Source of the DNA: Muribaculaceae bacterium
GTDB lineage: Bacteria; Bacteroidota; Bacteroidia; Bacteroidales; Muribaculaceae
Direction: 5' to 3'
Assembly: GCA_022510505.1 (NCBI GenBank)
Contig: JAFLTL010000005.1
Location: 1 to 64,000 of the forward strand
DNA length: 64,000 bases
Of this stretch, positions 17,229-27,411 are shown one piece after another. Under the pieces are notes generated by a model. It was not told the DNA's origin and made no database searches. It saw only the letters and a program-made list of their open reading frames with translations. The position numbers and the translations under genes were made by a program. Position 1 is the first letter of the stretch. Every line of letters begins with the position of its first letter.

Positions 17229-18478
17229 GAGCCCTTCATTTTTTCTAATGCGAATTCCTTTGTTACGATGAACTCTTTGGTGTTAGCCATCGATGGTACC
17301 TCAAACATGGGGTCGACCATAATTGTCTCCACGATTGATCTTAGTCCACGTGCTCCTAGTTTGTATTCGATAGCTTTGTCGACGATTAAATCGAGGGTGT
17401 CCTCGTTGAATATCAATTTGACGCCGTCCATTTCAAACATTTTCTGGTACTGCTTGATAATGGCGTTTTTTGGCTCTGTCAGGATTCTGCGAAGTGTGGA
17501 GCATTCTAATGGCTGGAGATGGGTCAGAATTGGCAAACGACCTATAATTTCGGGTATTAGTCCGAATGACCTTAGATCTTGTGGTGCCACATGCTTCATT
17601 AGATTGTCTCTTTCAATCCGTTGTTTGGCCGGGTCGGTTGAATATCCCACGACATGTGTGTTGAGTCGTTGAGCGATTTTACGTTCAATACCTTCGAAAG
17701 CGCCTCCGCAAATAAAGAGAATATTTTTTGTGTCGACGGCAATCATCGGTTGTTCGGGATGTTTTCTACCGCCTTGTGGGGGGACGTTGACGATGGACCC
17801 TTCCAATAGTTTGAGGAGTCCTTGCTGCACGCCTTCACCACTGACATCTCGTGTTATAGACGGGTTGTCACCTTTCCGTGCGATTTTGTCTATTTCGTCG
17901 ATGAATACAATTCCTTTCTCGGCTTCCTGAACATTGTAGTTGCTTGCCTGCAGGAGTCGGGTCAACAAACTTTCAATGTCTTCCCCAACGTAGCCGGCCT
18001 CGGTTAAAACAGTTGCATCGACAATTGCAAAAGGAACCTTTAGGAGTCGGGCAATGGTTTTTGCCAACAGTGTCTTTCCGGTCCCTGTTGGGCCGACCAT
18101 TATGATGTTACTTTTTTCAATCTCGACGTCGTCTTTGGAAGATGTCTTCTGATTAATTCTTTTATAATGGTTGTAGACCGCAACGGAAAGATATTTCTTG
18201 GCGTCCTCCTGCCCGATGACATATTGGTTTAAATAGTCAAAGATTTCTTTGGGAGTAGGAAGAGTTTCTTTGGGCTCTTCTTCATTTTTGTTGCCATATT
18301 GTTTAACCTCGGAATTCGGGATCACAATGCCAAGTTCGTTGAGTGTGTGATGGATATTTTCCACACAGTCAACGCAGATGTAGGTTTTGGCATCTCCAGC
18401 GGGTATCATGATTTCCGACAAGCTTCCGGGCTTACCGCAGAAGGAGCATTTTTCCTGTGTTATAGTCTTCTTTCCCAT
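17219..18478 (-). CDS. clpX: ATP-dependent protease ATP-binding subunit ClpX
   Basis: ClpX is the AAA+ unfoldase that feeds ClpP. A zinc finger (Cys11, Cys14, Cys35, Cys38) opens the protein, followed by Walker [11 protein letters not shown], Walker [12 protein letters not shown] and a sensor segment. The tripeptide IGL/F loop for ClpP docking would be near [11 protein letters not shown] use the ATG at 18478 ([14 protein letters not shown]), 16 bases after clpP; an upstream in-frame ATG at 18523 would overlap clpP by 29 bases. From 18478 the protein has 419 residues, the normal size. Confidence 0.96.
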   Translation of the reverse strand: MGKKTITQEKCSFCGKPGSLSEIMIPAGDAKTYICVDCVENIHHTLNELGIVIPNSEVKQYGNKNEEEPKETLPTPKEIFDYLNQYVIGQEDAKKYLSVAVYNHYKRINQKTSSKDDVEIEKSNIIMVGPTGTGKTLLAKTIARLLKVPFAIVDATVLTEAGYVGEDIESLLTRLLQASNYNVQEAEKGIVFIDEIDKIARKGDNPSITRDVSGEGVQQGLLKLLEGSIVNVPPQGGRKHPEQPMIAVDTKNILFICGGAFEGIERKIAQRLNTHVVGYSTDPAKQRIERDNLMKHVAPQDLRSFGLIPEIIGRLPILTHLQPLECSTLRRILTEPKNAIIKQYQKMFEMDGVKLIFNEDTLDLIVDKAIEYKLGARGLRSIVETIMVDPMFEVPSMANTKEFIVTKEFALEKMKGSWQ

Positions 18479-18494
18479 TTGGGGATAATAATCT

Positions 18495-19181
18495 TTAATG
18501 CTTAGCTCTGATGAGAACCTCATCGATCATACCATAATCTTTGGCTTCCTGGGCGGTCATCCAATAGTCTCGGTCACTGTCTTTTTCGACCTTTTCGAAT
18601 GGTTGTCCTGAATGATCGGCTATAATTTGATAGAGTTCTTTCTTAAGTTTCTGAATTTCGCGGGCTGTTATTTCAATGTCGGAAGCCTGACCTTGTGCAC
18701 CACCCATAGGCTGGTGAATCATGACACGGGAATGTTTGAGTGCGAATCTTTTGCCCGTGGTTCCTGAAACGAGCAGCACGGCTGCCATGGATGCTGCCAT
18801 ACCGGTGCAAATTGTTGCCACGTCGCTGGAAATATACTGCATGGTGTCATATATGCCAAGGCCAGCATAAACCGATCCACCGGGAGAATTGATGTAGATC
18901 GAGACGTCCTTTCCGGGGTCGGCCGAGTCGAGATAAAGCAACTGGGCTTGGATTACATTAGCGGTATAGTCGTTTACATCGGTTCCAAGGAAGATGATAC
19001 GATCCATCATCAGACGTGAAAACACATCCATTTGGGCGACATTCAGCTGTCGTTCCTCGATGATGGTTGGTGAAATATAACTTGATGTGATCTTTGAATT
19101 TACTGCAGATGTGTATTGGTCGAGTGCAAGTCCATTCATATTCAAATGGTTAACTGCATAATCTCTGAAATCGTTCTTCAT
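18495..19181 (-). CDS. clpP: ATP-dependent Clp protease proteolytic subunit
   Basis: ClpP is the barrel-forming serine protease of the ClpXP machine. The triad is Ser131 (TGMAASMAA), His156 ([10 protein letters not shown]) and an Asp near residue 205 (DRDYWM). Compared with E. coli, the N-terminus is longer by roughly 20 residues, which may be a processed propeptide. It is the first gene of a nine-gene minus-strand run; clpX follows after 16 bases. The trigger factor gene that often precedes clpP is absent: mutS2 lies upstream instead. Confidence 0.96.
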   Translation of the reverse strand: MKNDFRDYAVNHLNMNGLALDQYTSAVNSKITSSYISPTIIEERQLNVAQMDVFSRLMMDRIIFLGTDVNDYTANVIQAQLLYLDSADPGKDVSIYINSPGGSVYAGLGIYDTMQYISSDVATICTGMAASMAAVLLVSGTTGKRFALKHSRVMIHQPMGGAQGQASDIEITAREIQKLKKELYQIIADHSGQPFEKVEKDSDRDYWMTAQEAKDYGMIDEVLIRAKH

Positions 19182-19219
19182 TTTGTTATATTAATTTGTT
19201 GTCTCAAATAATGTTTATT

Positions 19220-19227
19220 CAAAGATA
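19220..19227 (-). promoter_or_regulatory. -7 element upstream of clpP
   Basis: TATCTTTG on the minus strand fits the TAnnTTTG consensus and lies about 39 bases before the clpP ATG. No TTTG is found at the -33 distance. It may drive the clpP to murF/alr run. Confidence 0.5.
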
Positions 19228-19260
19228 ATAAAAAATAATGATTTATAGAGAATTTTATTT

Positions 19261-21729
19261 TTATGTCAAATTGACGACTGTTATCCCGGCGCCTCCGAAT
19301 CTAACATCTTCATCCATGAATTTAGTGACATGCGGGACTGTCTTCAAGTATTGTCGGATTGCTTGTTTGAGAGCGCCTGTTCCGGTTCCGTGAAGTAACC
19401 TTACACGTTCGGCGCCGAACTGGACTGCATCGTCGATAAAATATGTGACAGCCTGGAGTGCTTCATCTACTCTCATTCCTCTTAGGTCGATGTCGGGTTT
19501 GAACTTCATGCGTCGTTCGTGGTTGCTTAACCGTGCGGAGTCAACATATGATGACTGACTGTTGTTTGCTTTTGAGGGTTTCCGATTGGTTGGTTTTAGG
19601 CGTTCTATGCTGACCTCGGTTTTCATGAGTCCGAAATTGACCTTGGCTTTCTTGCCATTTATTTCTATAACCTCTCCCGGGATTCCCTGGTTGTCGAGTA
19701 GGACGATGTCGCCGATGTCAAGAGATGTTTTGGATTCTTTCGATGTTGATTTTTCGGAAGTGTTTTTTCTTTTTCGGGTACGTTTGTTAAGAAGCTTGTT
19801 GTTTTCGGCCTCATATTCCGTAACAAGGTTCTGTCGGAAATCTTCAAGTTCCTGACGAAGTTTTTTGGTCGCAGATTTCTCGGCTTGACTCTCTTTTATT
19901 CCCTTAATTGTTTTTTCAATGTTGGAATTGGTTTGGGCAAGAATTTTTTCGGCTTCCTGTTTTGCCTCCTTGATGAGATTTTTTCTTTGCTCCTTAAGTG
20001 CTGCCGAATCGTTTTCCCAGTCTTCGATAATCTTGTCGAGTTTTTTTTCTTTAAGCTTGATATCGGTTCGTTTCTTTTCCCAATATTTTTTGTCTCGGTT
20101 TATGTCGAGTAGGAACTTGTCGGCATTGACGTAATCAGTTCCTACAAGTTTAGTGGCTTCATCAATAATGGACGCAGGAAGCCCTGTTTTTCGTGCGATT
20201 TCCAGAGCAAACGAGCTTCCCGGGTTACCAATTGAAAGAGTGAAGAGAGGTTGCATTAGATGTCGGTCATAAAGCATAGAGCCGTTGGTCAGTCCTTCTG
20301 TGTTGTCGGCAAAAAGTTTCAGATTCTGATAGTGGGTGGTAATCACACCCCAGCATCCTTTCCGGTTCAATTCCTCTAATACTGCCTGGGCCAATGCTCC
20401 TCCGATTGTGGGTTCTGTTCCGGCTCCAAACTCGTCGATAAGAACAAGCGACCTATTGTTCCCTTTATTTAGGAAAGTCTTCATGTTTCTTAAGTGGGAG
20501 CTATAGGTTGAAAGGTCGTCTTCAAGTGACTGGTCGTCGCCGATGTCAATAAACAGGTTATCGAAGATCCCCATGTGGGAATTTGAATATAGTGGTGGGA
20601 GTAGCCCGCATTGCATCATGTATTGTAGTAGTCCGACCGTTTTAAGACATACTGACTTTCCCCCGGCATTTGGTCCCGAGATAATCAATATCCGGTCTTT
20701 ATTAGTCAGTGTTATGTCGAGCGGTACAATTGTTTTGTTTTGTGCAGACAGTGTTTTGTAGAGCAGAGGATGAATGGCGTGGTACCATTCTATTTCGGGT
20801 GACGGATGAATTTTGGGAAGTTGTGCTCCGACGCTGATGGCATAGCGGGCTTTGGCATGGGTGAAATCCAGTTGGCAAAGAATGTGATGGTTGTTTATTA
20901 GTTCTTCGCGTGAAGGCCTGATTGAATCGGTCAAAAAGGTTAATATTCTTAGGATTTCTCTTTTTTCCTCGAGTTCCAGTTCGCGGATGCGGTTGTTTAC
21001 TTCCACCACTTCCGACGGTTCTATGTAGATTGTTCTGCCGGTAGCCGATTCATCATGGACAATACCGTTTATTTGTTTCTTGTGCATCGGGACCACTGGA
21101 AGTACGAGGCGTCCGTCACGTACAACCGGCATTGTATCGGTTGAGATGGCACCGTTTTCAACTGCGCGTGACATAATTCGACGCATAACCGTTGCGACAG
21201 TTTTGTTATTTTCGCTCAGTTTCTGGCGTATTTCGGCTAGTTCCCGTGAGGCATTGTTCTTGATTTCTCCTTCTTTGGTAAATATGCGGTCGATCTCGCG
21301 TGAGATATGGACCGTGGGGGTAAGAAGTGTGCCGAGGTCGTTCAGTTCCGGGTAGAGATTCCCGATGATATTTGGGTCGTTTCGGTGAAAGAAATTGAAA
21401 TTTTGTTCGGAACATTCGAGTTCCTTCTTGAGCAGCTGAAAATTATCTATTGATAAGCAGGAGCCATCAATAGAGAGTGTCTTGAAAATGTTCTGGAGAC
21501 TTTCGATTGGAAGAGACCCAACAGGCACTCGGAAAGTGTCGTCAGTTTCCTTCAAAGACTTGACCATTTCACTTACACGGTTCAGTTCCCTGACAATATT
21601 TTTGTAATCGGAAGAGAAAGAAATCTCGTCGACAATAATTTTGCTGTCAACGGATAAGCATAACTCTTTCAGCTCTTTTCTGATTGTGTTGAACCCGATT
21701 TTGGTTTCAAAATTCAATGGATAAATCAA
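19261..21729 (-). CDS. mutS2: Endonuclease MutS2
   Basis: MutS2 has a MutS-type ATPase and a C-terminal Smr nuclease domain; roles proposed for the family are suppression of recombination and rescue of collided ribosomes. Here Walker A is SGPNAGGKSV (351-360), Walker B LVLIDEFGAGTEP, then a long Lys/Glu-rich coiled coil (about 520-640), a KOW-like patch (DIGDIVLLDNQG) and the Smr domain with DLRGMRVDEAL and LHGTGTGAL. The start is TTG at 21729: it gives the family N-terminus MIYPLNFETKIGF, and AAGGGA lies just upstream. No ATG is near. Confidence 0.94.
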   Translation of the reverse strand: MIYPLNFETKIGFNTIRKELKELCLSVDSKIIVDEISFSSDYKNIVRELNRVSEMVKSLKETDDTFRVPVGSLPIESLQNIFKTLSIDGSCLSIDNFQLLKKELECSEQNFNFFHRNDPNIIGNLYPELNDLGTLLTPTVHISREIDRIFTKEGEIKNNASRELAEIRQKLSENNKTVATVMRRIMSRAVENGAISTDTMPVVRDGRLVLPVVPMHKKQINGIVHDESATGRTIYIEPSEVVEVNNRIRELELEEKREILRILTFLTDSIRPSREELINNHHILCQLDFTHAKARYAISVGAQLPKIHPSPEIEWYHAIHPLLYKTLSAQNKTIVPLDITLTNKDRILIISGPNAGGKSVCLKTVGLLQYMMQCGLLPPLYSNSHMGIFDNLFIDIGDDQSLEDDLSTYSSHLRNMKTFLNKGNNRSLVLIDEFGAGTEPTIGGALAQAVLEELNRKGCWGVITTHYQNLKLFADNTEGLTNGSMLYDRHLMQPLFTLSIGNPGSSFALEIARKTGLPASIIDEATKLVGTDYVNADKFLLDINRDKKYWEKKRTDIKLKEKKLDKIIEDWENDSAALKEQRKNLIKEAKQEAEKILAQTNSNIEKTIKGIKESQAEKSATKKLRQELEDFRQNLVTEYEAENNKLLNKRTRKRKNTSEKSTSKESKTSLDIGDIVLLDNQGIPGEVIEINGKKAKVNFGLMKTEVSIERLKPTNRKPSKANNSQSSYVDSARLSNHERRMKFKPDIDLRGMRVDEALQAVTYFIDDAVQFGAERVRLLHGTGTGALKQAIRQYLKTVPHVTKFMDEDVRFGGAGITVVNLT

Positions 21730-21763
21730 AAGTGTGTTCCCTTGAAAAATTTAATATTTAATA

Positions 21764-21771
21764 CAAAAATA
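21764..21771 (-). promoter_or_regulatory. -7 element upstream of mutS2
   Basis: TATTTTTG on the minus strand matches TAnnTTTG about 35 bases before the TTG start of mutS2. A GTTG lies 18 bases further upstream in an approximate -33 position. Confidence 0.5.
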
Positions 21772-21864
21772 ATATTTTTCACGAAATTTCAACTAATTTA
21801 GGGAATCGGTTGTTATAGTCTTATAAGAACAAAAAAACAAGTTTCAATTAAAATTTACAAAATT

Positions 21865-22422
21865 ATGTCAGCCTTAAAATTAAATTATCTTGGTACCTCT
21901 AAGTATTGGTGGGTTGCCTTGATCTGTGGGATTCTTCTGGTTATCGGTGGTTTTGCATATTGGTTCTGGCCACAGGCAGGTTATGCAATTGCATCCCAGA
22001 TTTTCGGATGGTTATTGATTCTTTTCGGAATTGTACAACTGTGTTTTTCAGCGAGTCAGAATCGCCCTCGTGGATGGGGATGGTGGTTAGCCGGTGGTGT
22101 CATTGACATGTTTATCGGTTTCCTTCTGGTTCGCAGTATTATTCTTTCAGAAATCGTGTTCCCATATTTCCTTGCTATAGTCTTCATCTTCTGGGGAATC
22201 AGCGCACTGATTTCATCAGTAAGCTCCCGTGAGGGTCGTTACTGGTGGTTGTATCTCATCAATGGCATTTTGTTGATGATCATCGGTTTCTTCTTCCTGG
22301 AAGCAGGTTACATCCAGAATATGGAAATGGTATCGTTCCTGACAGCGTTGGCATTCATCTACTGGGGTTTCTCAATAGCAATGACCTCCTATGACATGAA
22401 GCCAGTAAAAGATGAAGAATAA
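21865..22422 (+). CDS. DUF308/HdeD-like membrane protein
   Basis: A 185-residue protein with six predicted membrane helices arranged as three similar pairs. Each pair has a short aromatic lead (YWWVALICGILLVIGG, WGWWLAGGVIDMFIGF, YWWLYLINGILLMIIG), the pattern of DUF308/HdeD proteins. HdeD contributes to acid resistance in E. coli, but the family's function in Bacteroidales is not established. It is monocistronic: mutS2 diverges upstream and a strong hairpin terminator follows. No TAnnTTTG promoter is evident upstream. Confidence 0.85.
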   Translation: MSALKLNYLGTSKYWWVALICGILLVIGGFAYWFWPQAGYAIASQIFGWLLILFGIVQLCFSASQNRPRGWGWWLAGGVIDMFIGFLLVRSIILSEIVFPYFLAIVFIFWGISALISSVSSREGRYWWLYLINGILLMIIGFFFLEAGYIQNMEMVSFLTALAFIYWGFSIAMTSYDMKPVKDEE

Positions 22423-22451
22423 TTTAAAAAGATAATATAGAATAAAATAAG

Positions 22452-22481
22452 GCGCCATGTGAAACACATGGCGCTTTTTTT
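22452..22481 (+). terminator. Intrinsic terminator after the DUF308 gene
   Basis: A perfect 9-base stem, GCGCCATGT (22452-22460) with ACATGGCGC (22466-22474), has a five-base loop and is followed by seven T. It separates the membrane-protein gene from the glycogen operon, whose promoter begins 12 bases later. Confidence 0.85.
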
Positions 22482-22492
22482 AATAATTTTTG

Positions 22493-22500
22493 TACCTTTG
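22493..22500 (+). promoter_or_regulatory. -7 element of the glycogen operon
   Basis: TACCTTTG matches TAnnTTTG and lies 53 bases before the ATG of the glycogen synthase gene, so transcription should begin near 22507. No clear -33 element is seen because the terminator stem occupies that place. Confidence 0.55.
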
Positions 22501-22553
22501 TGCCTTCAATTGAAAGGCTTCTTATTATAGAAGTTGGTCTAAAAGGCACTTTA

Positions 22554-24206
22554 ATGAGAAAACCAAAAGTAGATCTTATTTTCGAAGTCAGTTGGGAAGT
22601 GTGCAATAAGGTGGGTGGCATCTACACCGTGCTTTCATCAAAATCCCACACACTTCAAGGTCTTTACAATGAAAAAATAATATTTATTGGTCCCGATTTT
22701 GGTGAGGACCACAATTATTCAGATTATTTTCAGCCAGACCCTACTCTTTTGAATGATTTTTCATCGCAAATACTTCCCTATGGGGTAAAAATTAGATGTG
22801 GTCGTTGGAAAGTACCTGGAACACCGAAAGCTGTATTGGTTGATTTTCGACCGATATTAGAGCTGAAGAATGAGATTTACGGAGAGATGTGGGAGCATTT
22901 CGGAGTAGACTCCTTGCATGCCTATGGCGACTATGATGACTCATGTGGTTTCTCGGTTGCTTCGGCTATTGTGATTAAGAAGATGTGGGAGCATCTTGGT
23001 TCTCCAAAAAAAGCGGTAGCCTTGTTCAATGAATGGACAACAGGAATGGGTTTGCTTTATCTCAAGACTCATGCACCTTCTATTGCGACAGTGTTCACAG
23101 CTCACGCAACATGCATGGGGCGGAGTATCTGTGGTAACAACAAGCCGCTCTACAATTATCTTGAAGGATATAACGGCGACCAGATGTCGGAAGAGCTCAA
23201 CATGCAGTCGAAGCATTCTTTGGAAAAGAGAGCGGCACGCCATGCCGACTGTTTTACTACGGTCAGTGAGGTAACCGCAATCGAGAGCCGTCAACTGTTG
23301 GAGAAATACCCCGATGTAGTGACTCCGAACGGTTTTGACAAGAAGATGGTCAATGAGTCGGTCGGAAAGAAAAAAAATCCCAGATTGTCAGCTCGGAAGA
23401 AACTCATCAATGTGGCATCGGCGTTAACAGGAAAGAAATATAAAAAAGACGTTTTACTAGTGGCCACATCGGGTCGTAACGAATATCACAACAAGGGTGT
23501 TGATGTTTTCCTTGATTCAATAAATACCTTAAGGTCATGGAACCCCGATAAAGAATGTGTTGCTTTCATCCTGGTTCCGGCATGGACAAAGGAGCCGAGG
23601 ACAGACCTTCAGCATTCTTTGGCAGGTAAAACTTCAGTTGACGGAAATGAGCGGAATCTGACTCATTGGTTGAATAATCCTGATTGGGATGCCATCTATA
23701 ACCGCACACGTCAGCTGGGTTTGACAAACAATGGTGATTCTCATGTTGACGTTATATATGTGCCCTGCTATTTGAACGGTTCCGACGGAATTTTCAACTG
23801 TCATTATTACGGACTACTCCCAGGTTTTGATTTGACAGTTTTCCCGTCCTATTATGAGCCATGGGGCTACACGCCTTTGGAGAGCATAGCTTTCGGAGTG
23901 CCTACAGTGACCACGTCACTTTCAGGTTTTGGACAGTGGGTTAGAAACACATTTGGCGAAGATTCATTCGAAAAGACGGGTGTGGAAGTGATTAGGCGCG
24001 ACGATTTCAATTATGATGAAGTGGTATTTAAAATCTCGTCATTGATTGACAAGGTTTCCCGTTTGACAAACAGTGAGTTTGAGTCTTTGAGGGTTAAGTC
24101 CTTGTTGACCGCCGATGAGGCACAATGGGAGTCGTTTATAAAATACTATCTCGAAGCTTTTGAAGTCGCTTTGAAGAACAATAAATCAAACACGAAAACC
24201 AAATAA
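22554..24206 (+). CDS. Glycogen synthase, GT3 (eukaryote-like) family
   Basis: The protein starts [22 protein letters not shown], which matches the N-terminus of GT3 glycogen synthases (VxWEVxNKVGGI), not the GT5 GlgA of enterobacteria. The C-terminal donor site has [18 protein letters not shown], with the paired glutamates of this fold. It would transfer glucose from a nucleotide sugar to glycogen. The ATG at 22554 gives 550 residues; an in-frame GTG at 22500 overlaps the promoter and is rejected. A glucan phosphorylase gene follows after 13 bases, so synthesis and breakdown are in one operon. Confidence 0.92.
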   Translation: MRKPKVDLIFEVSWEVCNKVGGIYTVLSSKSHTLQGLYNEKIIFIGPDFGEDHNYSDYFQPDPTLLNDFSSQILPYGVKIRCGRWKVPGTPKAVLVDFRPILELKNEIYGEMWEHFGVDSLHAYGDYDDSCGFSVASAIVIKKMWEHLGSPKKAVALFNEWTTGMGLLYLKTHAPSIATVFTAHATCMGRSICGNNKPLYNYLEGYNGDQMSEELNMQSKHSLEKRAARHADCFTTVSEVTAIESRQLLEKYPDVVTPNGFDKKMVNESVGKKKNPRLSARKKLINVASALTGKKYKKDVLLVATSGRNEYHNKGVDVFLDSINTLRSWNPDKECVAFILVPAWTKEPRTDLQHSLAGKTSVDGNERNLTHWLNNPDWDAIYNRTRQLGLTNNGDSHVDVIYVPCYLNGSDGIFNCHYYGLLPGFDLTVFPSYYEPWGYTPLESIAFGVPTVTTSLSGFGQWVRNTFGEDSFEKTGVEVIRRDDFNYDEVVFKISSLIDKVSRLTNSEFESLRVKSLLTADEAQWESFIKYYLEAFEVALKNNKSNTKTK

Positions 24207-24219
24207 ATTTATATATTCA

Positions 24220-26775
24220 ATGAAACTAAGTGTTAGCAACAGTAATGCTCCCATGTGGAGAGAAGTGACCGTTAAATCGGAATTGCCTTCTCAGCTTAAG
24301 CCGCTGGAGGATATTGCTAAAAATTTATGGTGGGTTTGGAACAGCGAAGGAAAATCACTGTTCCGCGATCTAGATCCTGATTTATGGAGAAACACTGGCG
24401 AGAATCCGGTGATTCTTCTTCAGGAGTTAAGTTTTGACCGTTTGCAGGAGGTCATGAATGATCCTGCATGGATGGCCCGCATAAGCCACGTATATGCATC
24501 TTTCCGGGAATATATGAAGAAGCCGATGAGGAAGGATGTTCCGTCAATATCCTATTTTTCAATGGAATATGGTTTGTGTAATGCATTGAAAATCTATTCG
24601 GGTGGTCTGGGCGTTTTGGCCGGAGACTATATCAAGGAAGCCTCGGATAGTTGCATTGACATGACAGCCGTAGGATTCTTGTATCGATATGGATATTTCA
24701 CTCAGACTCTTTCGGTTGATGGACAGCAGATTGCAAACTATGAGCCCCAGAACTTCAATCAGTTGCCGATAGACCAGGTGCTTGACGAGAACGGCTACCC
24801 CATGATAGTCGAGGTTCCTTTCCCGGGTCGTATAGTTTATTCCCATGTTTGGCGTGTCAACGTGGGTCGCATGAAGCTCTATCTGATGGACACCGACTTC
24901 GAGATGAACTCGGAATTTGACCGTCAGATAACGCATCAGCTTTATGGTGGTGACTGGGAAAACCGAATCAAGCAGGAATATCTCCTGGGAATCGGAGGTA
25001 TAATAATGCTGCGCAAACTTGGGATTGATACAACCCTGTATCATGCCAATGAAGGTCATGCAGCTCTTTTGAATCTTCAGCGTCTGGTCGAGTATGTTCA
25101 GAACAAGCATCTTGACTTCAATGTAGCTCTTGAGATGGTTAGGGCCTCCAGTTTGTATACCGTCCACACCCCGGTTCCGGCAGGTCATGATTACTTTGAC
25201 GAAGGTCTCTTTGGGAAATACATGGGCGAATATCCCGAGAAGCTTGGAATTTCATGGCAAGACTTGATGAACATGGGACGCGAGAATCCCGATTCAAACG
25301 AGCGATTCTCAATGAGCGTATTCGCTCTTAACACCTGCCAGGAAGCCAACGGTGTCAGCTGGCTTCATGGAGAAGTGTCGAAGAAGATGTTCTCGGGAAT
25401 ATGGAAAGGTTATAACTGGCAGGAATCTCATGTTGGATATGTTACCAATGGTGTTCACATGCCGACTTGGGCTTCAAGTGAATGGAAGGAATTCTATTGG
25501 AATGTTTTGGGCAAGCAGGTTTTTGAAAACCAGAGTGATCCCGAAGCATGGAAAGGAATTTTCAACGTATCTGATGAGAAGGTTTGGGAACTTCGTCAGA
25601 TTATGAAGAAGAAATTCGTGAACTTCATCAAGCGTGATTTCAAGGCAAAATGGCTTGCCAACCAGCGTGATCCGTCGGCTGTGATGAAGGTCGTAGACAA
25701 GATCAACAGTGATGCACTGATTATTGGTTTCGCTCGCCGTTTCGCAACTTACAAGCGTGCTCACCTGCTGTTCACCGATTTGGACCGTTTGGCAAAGATT
25801 GTCAACAATGACCAATTCCCAGTACAGTTCGTATTCTCGGGTAAGGCTCATCCGGCCGATGGGGCAGGGCAAGGCCTCATTAAGCGAATCATGGAGGTGT
25901 CACGCATGCCTCAGTTCCTGGGCAAGATAATATTCCTTGAGGATTATAACATGATAGTAGCCAAGAGATTGGTAACTGGTGTAGATATATGGTTGAACAC
26001 TCCGACTCGTCCGCTGGAAGCATCGGGAACTTCAGGCGAAAAAGCTGAGATGAACGGTGTGTTGAATTTCTCAGTTCTCGACGGTTGGTGGTATGAAGGG
26101 TACAAATTCGACGAGCAGGCCGGATGGGCTTTGACTGAAAAAAGAACCTTCACAGATCAGTCACAACAAGACCAGCTGGATGCAGCTACAATCTATTCGA
26201 TGCTTGAAAATGAGATTATTCCTCTTTATTTTGCAAAGAATTCTTTGGGCTATTCTCCCGAATGGGTTCAGTATATCAAACGTTCGATAGGTCATATTGC
26301 TCCTCACTTCACAATGAAGAGAATGATCGATGACTATATTTCACGGTTCTACAATAAAGAAGCTCGCCGCACTAAGGCTTTAGCGTCGAATGACTATGAA
26401 ATGGCACGTGAAATTGTTGCCTGGAAGGAGAAAGTCTCAAAGGCTTGGGATGGCGTTAAGGTTCTCGAGATTGAATCCAACGATCCGGGAAATCTGATTG
26501 CCGGGGCCAAGGCGACTACTAAGATTGTTCTCGACACTCATGGTCTTGGAAAGGATATTGCTGTCGAAATGGTTGTCTTCAAGCTTGAGAATGGAGAAGA
26601 GATTTATAAAGGAGCTCAAGACTTCAAGGTTGTGAAGGAAGATGGAAATAAGGTGACTTATGAAATCTCTCTACCGATGAAGAATGCGGGTGTGTTCCGT
26701 TATGGATATCGAATCTATCCTAAGAATCCGATGTTGCCTCATCGTCAGGACTTCGCTTATGTTCGTTGGATTTGA
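24220..26775 (+). CDS. glgP: Alpha-glucan phosphorylase (GT35, DUF3417-type)
   Basis: This 851-residue enzyme releases glucose-1-phosphate from glycogen or maltodextrin. The N-terminal region, with [13 protein letters not shown], is the DUF3417 segment of the short-type phosphorylases. [25 protein letters not shown], and [18 protein letters not shown], which holds the pyridoxal-phosphate lysine, are present. The C-terminal 90 residues form a beta-rich tail (about 760-851). It is the last gene of the glycogen operon and is followed by a long hairpin terminator. Confidence 0.95.
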   Translation: MKLSVSNSNAPMWREVTVKSELPSQLKPLEDIAKNLWWVWNSEGKSLFRDLDPDLWRNTGENPVILLQELSFDRLQEVMNDPAWMARISHVYASFREYMKKPMRKDVPSISYFSMEYGLCNALKIYSGGLGVLAGDYIKEASDSCIDMTAVGFLYRYGYFTQTLSVDGQQIANYEPQNFNQLPIDQVLDENGYPMIVEVPFPGRIVYSHVWRVNVGRMKLYLMDTDFEMNSEFDRQITHQLYGGDWENRIKQEYLLGIGGIIMLRKLGIDTTLYHANEGHAALLNLQRLVEYVQNKHLDFNVALEMVRASSLYTVHTPVPAGHDYFDEGLFGKYMGEYPEKLGISWQDLMNMGRENPDSNERFSMSVFALNTCQEANGVSWLHGEVSKKMFSGIWKGYNWQESHVGYVTNGVHMPTWASSEWKEFYWNVLGKQVFENQSDPEAWKGIFNVSDEKVWELRQIMKKKFVNFIKRDFKAKWLANQRDPSAVMKVVDKINSDALIIGFARRFATYKRAHLLFTDLDRLAKIVNNDQFPVQFVFSGKAHPADGAGQGLIKRIMEVSRMPQFLGKIIFLEDYNMIVAKRLVTGVDIWLNTPTRPLEASGTSGEKAEMNGVLNFSVLDGWWYEGYKFDEQAGWALTEKRTFTDQSQQDQLDAATIYSMLENEIIPLYFAKNSLGYSPEWVQYIKRSIGHIAPHFTMKRMIDDYISRFYNKEARRTKALASNDYEMAREIVAWKEKVSKAWDGVKVLEIESNDPGNLIAGAKATTKIVLDTHGLGKDIAVEMVVFKLENGEEIYKGAQDFKVVKEDGNKVTYEISLPMKNAGVFRYGYRIYPKNPMLPHRQDFAYVRWI

Positions 26776-26795
26776 TTCATGGGTTCGAAACGAAT

Positions 26796-26832
26796 AAAAA
26801 GGGTTGAGCTTTGATAAGCTCAACCCTTTTTT
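26796..26832. terminator. Bidirectional terminator between glgP and the zinc-ribbon gene
   Basis: An 11-base stem, GGGTTGAGCTT (26801-26811) and AAGCTCAACCC (26816-26826), has a TGAT loop and is flanked by A5 on the left and T6 on the right. It can serve glgP on the plus strand and the convergent small gene on the minus strand. Confidence 0.88.
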
Positions 26833-26848
26833 CTGCGAGGGAATCTCA

Positions 26849-27100
26849 TTATTGCTTGAGTGTTTTAGCATAGGATTCCATCAGTTGTTCCATGTCGAAT
26901 TCAATAGTCATGCCACACCATGAGCATCGGCCCTCGGCTGTTTTCTTGAATCCCGCCGGAGTTGTGGTGCCCGGTTCATTATATTCGGGGTTGAATGTCA
27001 CTTGGTCGTTGAAGATAATGTGGGTAGATCCGCACACGGGACATTTGAATTCTTTGGTCATGGCAGCGAGGGCCTTGACTTCTTCATCGGTGAATTTCAT
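26849..27100 (-). CDS. Small zinc-ribbon protein of unknown function
   Basis: An 83-residue protein with two cysteine knuckles, CPVC (about 20-23) and CSWC (about 59-62), spaced as in a treble-clef or rubredoxin-like zinc ribbon. The N-terminus MKFTDEEVKALAAM is helical and the C-terminus is a charged helix. No catalytic motif is visible and I do not recognise the family. The gene stands alone, convergent with glgP, starts at an ATG at 27100 and uses the shared terminator. Confidence 0.75.
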   Translation of the reverse strand: MKFTDEEVKALAAMTKEFKCPVCGSTHIIFNDQVTFNPEYNEPGTTTPAGFKKTAEGRCSWCGMTIEFDMEQLMESYAKTLKQ

Positions 27101-27411
27101 AAATGGTAGTCGTTTATTTTGTGAACATTTTAGTTGTCATGCTTGTTTAATTAATAAACAAACGAAAAACGGAATTGGATCGCTGATAGTCAAAATGACC
27201 CGAGTCATTAATTCAGGTGTTGGAAGGGATACCGCTAACAGTAAAGAGTCCGTGGAAGATGTGATTGGTAAAATTATTGCCTTGGGGAAACCTGAGGCAA
27301 AATTTTTTTGTATAAAGGGTTAAAAAACGTGAAAATTTGGGATAGAATAAACTTTTTTGCGTTTAATATGTCTATATAGATGGGTTATTATATATTAACG
27401 AGAAGGATCAG
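27101..27411. other. 311-base gene-free stretch with a terminator-like hairpin
   Basis: This spacer separates the zinc-ribbon gene from the Trp-repeat gene. An open frame crosses it on the plus strand but is mostly antisense to the zinc-ribbon gene and looks like a shadow. The notable content is the hairpin listed next. The last 60 bases before 27412 are AT-rich without a TAnnTTTG element. I see no tRNA or known riboswitch. Confidence 0.6.
27271..27309 (+). terminator. Orphan terminator-like hairpin (possible end of a small RNA or leader)
   Basis: GCCTTGGG (27279-27286), a GAAA loop and CCTGAGGC (27291-27298) form an 8-base stem including G-U pairs, followed by AAAA and T7 (27303-27309). Weaker pairing extends outward through the flanking A and T tracts. 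On the plus strand it has the form of an intrinsic terminator, yet no plus-strand gene ends nearby: the closest upstream gene is on the other strand. It could end an unannotated small RNA beginning within 27101-27270. A near-consensus TATTTTG lies near 27116. Confidence 0.4.

Noticed and set aside
26892-27323. Plus-strand 143-codon frame
   Set aside because: Half of it is antisense to the zinc-ribbon gene, composition is not protein-like, and it runs through the terminator-like hairpin.
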